From Candidatus Rifleibacteriota bacterium (GTDB lineage Bacteria > Muiribacteriota > Ozemobacteria > Ozemobacterales > Ozemobacteraceae), in the NCBI GenBank assembly GCA_015233565.1, contig JADFXM010000013.1, positions 94,469-158,468 of the forward strand: a stretch of DNA of 64,000 nucleotides, in the 5' to 3' direction. A program made the position numbers and the translations under genes. The notes beneath the pieces were generated by a model, which saw nothing but the letters and a program-made list of their open reading frames with translations, made no database searches and had not been told where the DNA came from. Shown here piece after piece: positions 35,301 to 43,617 of this stretch (position 1 is its first letter; every line of letters begins with the position of its first letter).

Positions 35301-38300
35301 GATTTCAGCATTGACCACTGACCAAGTTCAGAATGGGCTTACTACAGACCAAATTATCGCTTTGAAGACATCCCAAACCCAGTTGTTGACAACCGCTCAG
35401 GTTGCAGTCATGACGACTGATCAAGTTGGAGCGATCGAAACTGCTGACCTTTTTGTGATGACCACCGACCAAATCAAAGCATTTACCACTGGCCAAATTC
35501 AAAATGGCTTGACCACAAGTCAAATTGTCGCCCTAACAACGACCCAGGCAAAGGTTCTTACGAGCAATCAGTTGGCTGCTATGTCAACTAACCAGATTGC
35601 GGTGATGTTAACCAACAATCTTAACGTCCTGTCGGCTGCCCAAATTAAAGCATTGACTACTGATCAAATCCAGAGCGGTTTGACTACTTCCCAATTAGTT
35701 ACCCTCACCACAGCTCAGATTGCGGCATTGACTACTGATCAAATTCAAAATGGATTTAATACTTCACAAATTGTTGCCCTGACAAGTACGGAAGCTAGAG
35801 CGCTTACAACAAGTCAAGTAGCGGCCATTTCATCCAATCAAATTTCAGCCATGCTAACAAGTGATTTTTCTGTTCTGACAACTGCCCAAATTCAAGCATT
35901 AACCACTGATCAAATTCAAAATGGCCTGACAACTGATCAGATTGTTTCACTGACCTCTTCACAAGCCAGAACTTTGACCCAAAACCAGGTAATCGCTTTG
36001 ACTACTAACCAAATTTCAGCGATGCTTACCAACGATTTTGCAGTTTTAAATACCACCCAAATCAAAGCACTCACTACCGACCAAGTCCTTAATGGGTTGA
36101 CCACAGACCAGGTTGTTTCCTTGACTAGTACGCAAGTTAAGATCATGACATCAAGTCAGTTGTCTGTTATGTCCACAAATCAAATTGCTGTGATGTTAAC
36201 CGGCGATCTTGTTGCGTTATCAACCGCACAAATCAGATCACTGACCACAAGTCAAATCCAAACAGGATTGACTACCGATCAGGTTGTTGCTTTGACTACC
36301 ACTCAGGCAAGTTCCCTGACATCAGCTCAATTATCTGCTTTGGCAACTAATCAAATTGCCGTGATGTTAACTACTGACCTTACGGCCCTGACGACTCTTC
36401 AAATCAAGGCCCTCACTACTGACCAAATCCAAAATGGCTTAAATACAACTCAGATTAGCTCTCTTACTACATATCAGGTTGCCGCTCTGACTACTGACCA
36501 AATCCAGAATGGGTTGAGTACTTCTCAGATAATTGCTCTGACCAGCGGAGAAGCAAAAGCCCTTACGACAAGCCAGATAGCAGCGATGACAACAAGTCAA
36601 ATTGCTGTAATGGTAACAAACGATTTTTCTGCCCTGTCGGCTGGGCAGATCAAGGCGCTCACAACCGATCAAATTTTGAGCGGATTAACAACTGACCAGA
36701 TAGTAGCGCTTACTACCTCTGAGGCGAAATCTCTAACAACCAGCCAATTGGCAGCAATGTCGACCAATCAAATTGCGGCAATGGAAACAACCGACCTCGC
36801 TGCTTTGATCACTGACCAAGTTATAGCCTTGACTACCAACCAAGAGGTTGGTTTGACCACTGACCAGGTTGTAGCCTTGACTTCGGCCCAAGTCAAAGCA
36901 ATGACAACGAGTCAAATTTCGACACTCTCGACCAATCAAATCGCTGCGTTGGAGACCCGAGACCTAGTGACTCTTAACGCGACCCAAATTAAAGCATTGA
37001 CTACAGATCAAGTTCAGAATGGTTTAACTACTACTCAGATTGCTTCATTGACAACTTCTCAGGTTGCAGCTATGACTACAGACCAAATTCAAAATGGGCT
37101 AAGCACGGCTCAAGTTGTCGCTCTGACTTCAGCGGAATCCAGGGCGTTGACTACTAGCCAGATTGCAGCAATGTCCACCAATCAAATTTCAACAATGATA
37201 ACCAGCGACCTTGTTGTTTTGACGGCTAATCAAATTAAAGCATTGACAACAGATCAAATCCAAAATGGATTATCTACTTCTCAAATAGTCACTCTGACTA
37301 CCGTACAAACTAGCGCCTTGACGACAAATCAATTAACCGCTTTGTCCACTAGCCAAATTTCCGCGATGGTAACTAATGATCTAGTAGTGCTGAATACCGC
37401 CCAAATTTCATCATTGACAACAGATCAAATCCAGAATGGATTGACTACTGACCAAGTTGGTGCTGTGAGTTTGTCACAAATCATTTCATTGACCACAAAT
37501 CAGATTCAAAATGGATTGACTACCTCCCAGATAGCAGTCATGAGTTCTGCTCAAGTTAAAGCGTTGTTGACAAACCAATTAACCGCCTTGTCGACCAATC
37601 AGATTGCTTCGATTTTAACATCTGACTTAGTAGCTATGACAGCAGTTCAAGTCAAAGCCCTGACCACGGATCAAATCCAGAATGGCTTAACAACTGTCCA
37701 AATTAACGCTCTGACTAACTCTCAAGCTGCAGCGTTAACCACAAGCCAATTGGTTTCTTTGGCAACTAACCAGATTGCGGCATTCTCAACCGCTGGTCTT
37801 ACTGCCCTGACGACTGCTCAAATCAAAGCACTCACAACCAACCAAATTCAAACCGGATTGACTACCGACCAAGTAGTCGGATTGACCACCCTGCAGTTCA
37901 ATGCGTTGACAACAACCCAGTTAGCGGCTCTGTCGACTAATCAAGTTTCCGCAATTGAGACCAGTGATTTAACTGCGTTGACTACAAGCCAAATTAAGGC
38001 TGTAACTTCTGACCAAATTGCAAATGGAATGACCACCTCCCAGATAGTCGCACTAACCACTGCTCAAATCGCTGCATTGACAACAGACCAAATTTTGAAC
38101 GGTTTGACTACTACTCAGATTGGTGTTCTGACTACTGCGGAAACTAGAGCGCTTACGACGAACCAGTTACCTGGTATGTCAACAAGTCAAATTTCTGCGA
38201 TGGGAACCAGTGACCTTGTTGTGCTTACTGCTAACCAAGTCAAGGCGCTGAACACCGACCAAATCCAGAATGGATTGACTACCGACCAAATTGTTGCACT

Positions 38301-41300
38301 GACTACCGGGCAATTCAATGCATTGTTAACAAATCAATTAGCAGTTTTGTCGACAAACCAAATTGCTGCGATGTTAACAAGCGACTTCACAGCTCTTTCC
38401 ACTTCTCAAATTAAGACAGTCACTACAAATCAGATACAATTTGGTATGAACACCTCTCAGGTAGCTGCCTTGCTTACCGCTCAGGTCATATCGTTGACAA
38501 CCGATCAAATCCAAAATGGCTTGAATACCACTCAAGTTCAAGCTATGACTTCAGCGCAAGCAGCAGCTATGACGACGAGTCAGCTATCTGCTATGTTGAC
38601 CAGTCAAATTTCTGCCATGGTGACCACCGATCTTGTTGCGTTAACGACCCCGCAAGTTAAAGCACTTACAACTGATCAAATCCTGAATGGATTGAGCACT
38701 AACCAGATTGTTTCTATGACTTCAAATCAATTTGCCGTCCTCACGACAAATCAAATAGTTGCCATGTCGACAAACCAAATTGCTGCGATGTTAACCAATG
38801 ATCTTGCTGCCCTGAACACTTCTCAAATCAGATCCTTGGTGACTGACCAAATCCAAAATGGTTTGAATACTTCTCAAATAGCGGCATTGACTACAGCCCA
38901 GATTGCGGCACTTACCACAGACCAAATTCAAAACGGTTTGAGCGCTGGTCAGGTAATGGCACTGACTACAACTGAATCTAAAGCACTGACTACCAATCAG
39001 TTGGTTGCAATGTCGACCAATCAAATTGCAGTGATGTTAACCACCGATCTCGCTGTACTTTCTACGGCTCAGATATCATCATTGACCACCGATCAAATCC
39101 AAAATGGTCTGACTACTGATCAGATTATTGCCCTAACTACGGGGGAAGCAAAAGCGCTGACTACTAATCAGTTGGCTGCGATGTCGACCAATCAGATTGC
39201 CACAATGTTAACCACGGATTTGGTTGTACTAACTACTCCCCAAGTTAAAGCTCTTACTACCGATCAAATCCAGAATGGTTTGAGCACCTCCCAGGTTGTA
39301 GTAATGAGTTCCCTCCAAATTGGGGCTTTGACTACCGATCAGGTTTTAAATGGTCTAACCACAGCTCACGTCCTTGCCTTGACTACAACGCAAGCTAAGG
39401 GGTTGACGACAAGCCAGTTAGCTGTTATGTCAACCAGTCAGATTGCAGCGATGTTAACTACCGATATTGTTGTGCTATCAACCGGTCAGATCAAAGCTAT
39501 GACTACTGATCAAATACAGAATGGTTTGACTACCGATCAGATTGTTTCTATGACCACAACCCAAATTGCAGGACTGACAACCGATCAAGTCCAAAATGGG
39601 TTGACCACCAATCAGATGGTTGCTCTGACTACCGTAGAAGCAAAGGCTTTGACAACAAGCCAATTAGCCGCTATGTCCACCAATCAAATTTCCGTTATTC
39701 TAACTTCTGATTTTGCGACATTTTCGGCTGCACAAATCAAAGCACTTACCACTGATCAACTTCAGAATGGGGTTACCACAAATCAGATTGCTGCTTTGAC
39801 AACTACCCAAATAAGGGCGTTGAATACAAACCAGCTGGTTGCAATAACAACCAATCAAATTTCGGTCATAGTAACAAACGATCTTGCTTCATTAACAACT
39901 GCTCAAATAAAAGCTCTGACTACCAATCAAATCCAAAATGGCTTGACTACCGACCAGGTTATTTCTCTTACCACAGCTCAAGTTGCTGCGCTGACTACAG
40001 ACCAGGTCCAGAATGGCCTTAATACTTCTCAGATTTTTGCCTTGACTACTTCGGAAACACAAGCTTTGACGACAAACCAGTTAATAGTGATGTCTACCAA
40101 TCAGATTGCAGCGATGGGAACCAGTGATTTAGTTGTGTTGTCAACTACACAAATTAAAGCGTTTTCCACAAATCAAATTCAGACCGGTCTTACCACCGAC
40201 CAGGTTTCTGCTTTGACTACCGCACAAGCCAACATTTTAACTGGAAATCAGTTGTCAGCTATGTCTACAAATCAAATCTCCACGATGGGAACCACTGACC
40301 TTGTTGCACTTGGGACTTCCCAGGTTAGAGCATTGACCACTGCTCAAGTCCGAATGGGGCTTACTACCGATCAGATCGTGGCACTAACGACAGCGCAATT
40401 CAGAGCGCTTACTACAAGCCAAGTAGCGGCAATGGCAACAAATCAAATCTTTGCCATGGAAACCTCTGATCTAGCCGTTTTGACAACTTCCCAAGTCAAA
40501 GCATTAACTACTGACCAAATCCAAAATGGCCTGACTACTGACCAAGTAGTATCTTTTACCACAACGCAATTTAATGCACTGTCTACAAGCCAAATCGCTG
40601 CCATGTCGACCGGCCAGATTCTTGCGATGCTAACCAGCGATCTTGTAGCGTTGACGACAGCTCAAATTGCGGCGTTGACAACCAATCAAATCCAGTTCGG
40701 TATGACCACAAACCAGCTCACAGTATTGACTAATACTCAAGTCAAAGCATTATCCACCGATCAAATCCAAAATGGTTTAACCACCGATCAAATTGTTTCT
40801 TTGACGTCATCTGAAGCCCGAGCACTTAATCCGAACCAGCTAGCTGCCATGTCGACTGGACAAATTTTTGCGATGGTGACCAACGACCTTATTGCGTTGA
40901 CAACCGCTCAAATTGCAGCCCTGACCACCGATCAAATTCAAAATGGCCTGTCTACTGACCAGGTTATAGCTCTGACTACGTTGGAAACTAGAGCTCTCAC
41001 GACCAGCCAATTGGCAGTCATGTCTACCAATCAGGTTTCTGCAATTAGAACCTTTGATTTGGTGGCACTTACGACTTCTCAGGTCAGAGCACTGACAACA
41101 GATCAAGTTCTGAATGGGCTTACTACTGATCAGATAGTTGCCATGACATCGTCGCAATTCAATGCCCTGACTACAAGTCAAATTGTAGCGTTGTCTACCA
41201 GTCAAATCTCTAATATAGAGACCAGTGACCTCGTCGCTTTGTCGACTTCACAAATTAAAGCACTTACAACCGATCAAATCCAAAATGGACTAACCACGAC

Positions 41301-43536
41301 CCAGATTGTTGCTCTGACTGTGGGGCAATTCAATGGACTAATGACAAATCAACTGGCAGCGATGTTGACTAATCAAATCTCTGCTATTGAAACCACAGAT
41401 TTTGCTTCGTTGGCCACTTCTCAGATCATTGCCTTGACCACCGATCAAATCCAGTATGGAATGATCACTTCCCAGTTGGCTGCCTTGACCACTACCCAGC
41501 TTGTGGCGTTGACTTCAGATCAAATCCTGAGCGGCCTGACTACTTCCCAGATTCAAGCTTTGACAACTTCAGAGACTAAAGCTCTGACGACAAGTCAGTT
41601 GCCGATTATGTCTACTGGGCAAATTGCAGCAATAGGAACCACCGATCTTGTGGTTCTAACATCCCCTCAAGTTAAATCACTTTCTACGGATCAAATTCAG
41701 AACGGTTTAACGACGGACCAGATTGTAGCACTTACAACTGGCCAGTTTAATGCTTTAACTACAGGCCAATTGGCGGTAATGTTAACCGGTCAAATCTCTG
41801 CAATTCAAACCCACGATTTGGCCATTCTTACAACTACTCAAATCAAGGCGCTGACTCCTGATCAAATCCAGAACGGCCTAACGACGGATCAAATTGTCGC
41901 TCTGACTACAGGGCAATTTAATGTGCTTTCGACAGCCCAGGTAGTGGCGATGCTGACCAATCAGATCTCAGCAATGCAAACTAATGACCTTGCTGCACTG
42001 ACCACAGCTCAGATTGCTGCAGTGACCACCGACCAAATCCAATTTGGGTTGACCACCACTCAAATTGCATCTTTGACGACAGCGCAAGTAATAGCAATGA
42101 CCACTGATCAAATCCAAAACGGGTTGTCAACAACCCAGATTGCTGCTCTGAATACAGCGGAAGCTAAAGTGCTGACCACTAGCCAACTGGGAGCCATGTT
42201 AACCAGTCAAATCGCAGCGATGATAACCAACGATCTTGTTATTCTCTCCACTTCCCAAATTAGGGCGCTGACCGTTGATCAAGTTCAGAACGGCTTGACT
42301 ACTGATCAGATTGTCGCTCTGACAACAGGGCAAGTTACTGGCTTAACTACAAGTCAGATTGTTGTTTTGTCGACCGGTCAAATTTTTGCGATGGAAACCA
42401 GTGACCTAGCTGTTCTTTCCTCAGATCAAATTCTCGCACTGACTAATGATCAAATTCAGAACGGATTGAATACGACCCAGGTTAACAGCCTGACTACGGC
42501 TCAAATTTCAGAGTTAAGTACTGATCAGATTCAAAATGGGTTAAGCACTGCTCAAATCGTAGCTTTGTCCACTTCTCAGGTTGCAGCACTGACGACCGAT
42601 CAAATCCAAATTGGATTGAGTGAAGGGCAAATCGGAGTTCTAACCACTGCAGAAGCAAAAGCTCTGACGACAAATCAACTTGGAGTGATGTTGACCAATC
42701 AAATTGCCTCCCTGGGAACCAACCAGTTTGCTGCGTTAACGACCGCCCAGATTGCAGCATTGTCAACCGATCAGCTCCAGAACGGACTAACTACTGACCA
42801 GATTGTTGCTTTGACCACGAGTCAGTTCCGAGCGCTGGTGACAAACCAGATAACCAACTTTTTGAATAGCCAAATTTCCGTAATGAAAACTAACGGTCTC
42901 ATTGCTTTGACTACGACTCAAATTGGAGTGTTTACAACTGATCAAATCCAAAACGGATTTACTACCTCTCAAATTGCAGCTTTGACAACTACTCAAATTG
43001 CTGCATTGACGACAGATCAGATCCAAAACGGGTTGAATACTGCTCAGATTGTTGCTCTTACTACGAAAGAAACTCAAGCACTTACCACAGCCCAAGTAAT
43101 TGCCTTGTCGACGAATCAAATTGCTGCAATGGAAACTAGCGATCTAGCTGTTTTGACAACAGCTCAAGTCTTGGTTCTGGCTCCTGATCAAATTCAGAGC
43201 GGATTGAACACCACTCAAATCGCGTCTCTGACTACTAACCAAGTCAGGACCCTAAACACTGCCCAACTTGATTCATTGTCCAGCGATCAAGTCACGGCCC
43301 TTGGAACCACTGATATTTTCATTATGACCACTCAGCAGATTTCCGCTGTTCATACCCCCGGCTTGTCAACTGACCAGATTGGTGTTATTCGCACAGACCA
43401 AATTTCCGTGATGACTACAACTCAGATTCAAGCGTTATCGACTGATCAATTATTTAGCTTGTCGACAGATCAAACCCATGCTCTTAACGGTTCCCAATGG
43501 GCTGTAATAACCGACACAACTGTATTGCACCTCTAA
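32389..43536 (+). CDS. Giant Thr/Gln-rich octad-repeat protein (3715 residues)
   Basis: Nearly the whole protein is built of eight-residue units of the form xQ(I/V)xALTT, about 450 of them. Seven units form a recurring block of 57 residues: DQIQNGLTT (nine residues), DQIVALTT, xxAKALTT, SQLAAMST, NQIAAMxT, xDLxxLTT, xQIKALTT. Many blocks carry an extra 25-residue insert (SQIAALTT, AQIAALTT, DQIQNGLTT). I see no Cys, and the only Trp is near the C-terminus (GSQWAVIT). The first 240 residues (with QVYNIN and LSYQKIAAMGTRK) and the last 80 are less regular and match the caps of the protein at 46218. No signal peptide, LPxTG motif or membrane segment is visible. The Thr/Gln spacing suggests helix N-caps in a solenoid. 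Function unknown; inferred substrate of the flanking GT41 enzymes. Confidence 0.85.
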   Translation: MGSIVTGMSPAQISTLTTTQIRSLTTADFKAMTTAQVQALTSVQMPVIGTEDLVILSTGQVQALQVYNINLLLPGQAKALTTLQMIALTSSQVQSLSTDNISQLSTAQTAAIETGDLSVMGTDQIAALTSDQTSTLTTQQLIALSSGQIDAFGTEDIVALTTSQIQALYTSQIAAMTTNQVFAMETTDVAAMKTTQIAALTTDQENAMSTDQIVAFTTAQAKALTTRQLAVLSYQKIAAMGTRKLSALTTSQIKALTSDQVQNGLTTDQVVALTTMQTSVLTTSQVAAISTVQLFAMETSDFASLTTAQIQALTTDQIQLGLTTDQAVSITTTQIKAFTSTQIQALSTSSIASLTTSQIQALTTDQIQNGLATSQIAVLTTSEAKALTTNQLIAMLTTQIASMITNDLSALTTGQMKALTSDQIRNGLTTDQIVSLTTSEANVLTTYQLTALSTNQIAVMGTSNLTSLTTTQIAALTTDQFTNGLTTDQVVSLTTTQAKALTTSQLSAMSTSQITAMRTTDLTALTASQIKALVSDQIRNGLTTTQIASITTAQIAALTTDQVANGLTTSQIAALTTGEAYALTTNQLIVMSTNQIATMGTTNLAALATNQVIALTTDQIVKGLTTNQIVALTTLQAKSLTTNQVVAMSTNQIAAMLTGNLVVLTSGQIKAMTTDQIQNGMNTSQIAALTSTQIPSLTTDQIQNGLSTAQIAVLTTVEAKALTTSQIAAFSTSQIAVMGTTDLATLTPSQVLGLTSDQIQYGLTTDQVVAMTTAQFSALKTDQLTALSVGQVAVMETNDLVALTTFQISNLTTDQIQNGLTTAQFAALKTTQIAALTTDQVLNGLSTAQIAVLTSAEAKALTTSQVIAISANQIAAIITNDLAAMTTSQIRALTTDQIKNGLTTDQIFALTTTQARVLTSTQLAALSNNQVSAMSTKDLVALTTAQIRSLTTDQVLGGLTTAQFTILTTSQISALTTDQVQNGLTTDQIIALKTSQTQLLTTAQVAVMTTDQVGAIETADLFVMTTDQIKAFTTGQIQNGLTTSQIVALTTTQAKVLTSNQLAAMSTNQIAVMLTNNLNVLSAAQIKALTTDQIQSGLTTSQLVTLTTAQIAALTTDQIQNGFNTSQIVALTSTEARALTTSQVAAISSNQISAMLTSDFSVLTTAQIQALTTDQIQNGLTTDQIVSLTSSQARTLTQNQVIALTTNQISAMLTNDFAVLNTTQIKALTTDQVLNGLTTDQVVSLTSTQVKIMTSSQLSVMSTNQIAVMLTGDLVALSTAQIRSLTTSQIQTGLTTDQVVALTTTQASSLTSAQLSALATNQIAVMLTTDLTALTTLQIKALTTDQIQNGLNTTQISSLTTYQVAALTTDQIQNGLSTSQIIALTSGEAKALTTSQIAAMTTSQIAVMVTNDFSALSAGQIKALTTDQILSGLTTDQIVALTTSEAKSLTTSQLAAMSTNQIAAMETTDLAALITDQVIALTTNQEVGLTTDQVVALTSAQVKAMTTSQISTLSTNQIAALETRDLVTLNATQIKALTTDQVQNGLTTTQIASLTTSQVAAMTTDQIQNGLSTAQVVALTSAESRALTTSQIAAMSTNQISTMITSDLVVLTANQIKALTTDQIQNGLSTSQIVTLTTVQTSALTTNQLTALSTSQISAMVTNDLVVLNTAQISSLTTDQIQNGLTTDQVGAVSLSQIISLTTNQIQNGLTTSQIAVMSSAQVKALLTNQLTALSTNQIASILTSDLVAMTAVQVKALTTDQIQNGLTTVQINALTNSQAAALTTSQLVSLATNQIAAFSTAGLTALTTAQIKALTTNQIQTGLTTDQVVGLTTLQFNALTTTQLAALSTNQVSAIETSDLTALTTSQIKAVTSDQIANGMTTSQIVALTTAQIAALTTDQILNGLTTTQIGVLTTAETRALTTNQLPGMSTSQISAMGTSDLVVLTANQVKALNTDQIQNGLTTDQIVALTTGQFNALLTNQLAVLSTNQIAAMLTSDFTALSTSQIKTVTTNQIQFGMNTSQVAALLTAQVISLTTDQIQNGLNTTQVQAMTSAQAAAMTTSQLSAMLTSQISAMVTTDLVALTTPQVKALTTDQILNGLSTNQIVSMTSNQFAVLTTNQIVAMSTNQIAAMLTNDLAALNTSQIRSLVTDQIQNGLNTSQIAALTTAQIAALTTDQIQNGLSAGQVMALTTTESKALTTNQLVAMSTNQIAVMLTTDLAVLSTAQISSLTTDQIQNGLTTDQIIALTTGEAKALTTNQLAAMSTNQIATMLTTDLVVLTTPQVKALTTDQIQNGLSTSQVVVMSSLQIGALTTDQVLNGLTTAHVLALTTTQAKGLTTSQLAVMSTSQIAAMLTTDIVVLSTGQIKAMTTDQIQNGLTTDQIVSMTTTQIAGLTTDQVQNGLTTNQMVALTTVEAKALTTSQLAAMSTNQISVILTSDFATFSAAQIKALTTDQLQNGVTTNQIAALTTTQIRALNTNQLVAITTNQISVIVTNDLASLTTAQIKALTTNQIQNGLTTDQVISLTTAQVAALTTDQVQNGLNTSQIFALTTSETQALTTNQLIVMSTNQIAAMGTSDLVVLSTTQIKAFSTNQIQTGLTTDQVSALTTAQANILTGNQLSAMSTNQISTMGTTDLVALGTSQVRALTTAQVRMGLTTDQIVALTTAQFRALTTSQVAAMATNQIFAMETSDLAVLTTSQVKALTTDQIQNGLTTDQVVSFTTTQFNALSTSQIAAMSTGQILAMLTSDLVALTTAQIAALTTNQIQFGMTTNQLTVLTNTQVKALSTDQIQNGLTTDQIVSLTSSEARALNPNQLAAMSTGQIFAMVTNDLIALTTAQIAALTTDQIQNGLSTDQVIALTTLETRALTTSQLAVMSTNQVSAIRTFDLVALTTSQVRALTTDQVLNGLTTDQIVAMTSSQFNALTTSQIVALSTSQISNIETSDLVALSTSQIKALTTDQIQNGLTTTQIVALTVGQFNGLMTNQLAAMLTNQISAIETTDFASLATSQIIALTTDQIQYGMITSQLAALTTTQLVALTSDQILSGLTTSQIQALTTSETKALTTSQLPIMSTGQIAAIGTTDLVVLTSPQVKSLSTDQIQNGLTTDQIVALTTGQFNALTTGQLAVMLTGQISAIQTHDLAILTTTQIKALTPDQIQNGLTTDQIVALTTGQFNVLSTAQVVAMLTNQISAMQTNDLAALTTAQIAAVTTDQIQFGLTTTQIASLTTAQVIAMTTDQIQNGLSTTQIAALNTAEAKVLTTSQLGAMLTSQIAAMITNDLVILSTSQIRALTVDQVQNGLTTDQIVALTTGQVTGLTTSQIVVLSTGQIFAMETSDLAVLSSDQILALTNDQIQNGLNTTQVNSLTTAQISELSTDQIQNGLSTAQIVALSTSQVAALTTDQIQIGLSEGQIGVLTTAEAKALTTNQLGVMLTNQIASLGTNQFAALTTAQIAALSTDQLQNGLTTDQIVALTTSQFRALVTNQITNFLNSQISVMKTNGLIALTTTQIGVFTTDQIQNGFTTSQIAALTTTQIAALTTDQIQNGLNTAQIVALTTKETQALTTAQVIALSTNQIAAMETSDLAVLTTAQVLVLAPDQIQSGLNTTQIASLTTNQVRTLNTAQLDSLSSDQVTALGTTDIFIMTTQQISAVHTPGLSTDQIGVIRTDQISVMTTTQIQALSTDQLFSLSTDQTHALNGSQWAVITDTTVLHL
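33170..43250 (+). repeat. Coding tandem-repeat array (171-bp blocks of 24-base units)
   Basis: The regular part of the first giant gene. The 57-residue blocks recur at about 171 bp, or about 246 bp where the 25-residue insert is present. The amino-acid pattern is tightly kept while synonymous bases vary strongly between copies (GATCAAATTCAGAATGG beside GACCAAATCCAAAACGG), so the array is not freshly amplified. Confidence 0.8.
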
Positions 43537-43550
43537 AATAAACAGAGATT

Positions 43551-43599
43551 TTTTAAAACCCCCTGACGGCTAATTCTTAATCGTCAGGGAGTTTTAAAA
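43551..43599. terminator. Bidirectional rho-independent terminator
   Basis: TTTTAAAACCCCCTGACG (43551-43568) pairs with CGTCAGGGAGTTTTAAAA (43582-43599) over 18 positions with a single mismatch, around a 13-base loop. The A/T tracts at both feet let it end the giant gene on the plus strand and the convergent 43618-45834 gene on the minus strand. Confidence 0.88.
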
Positions 43600-43617
43600 T
43601 TGATTTGAAAAAAAAAC

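Noticed and set aside
33130..43119. Many open frames on the minus strand of the giant repeat gene
   Set aside because: They are reverse-complement products of the repeat unit, with no starts, ribosome binding sites or family resemblance.
32389..43536. RTX toxin or calcium-binding nonapeptide repeats
   Set aside because: There is no GGxGxDxUx pattern; the Gly content is low and units are eight residues with Gln and Thr conserved.
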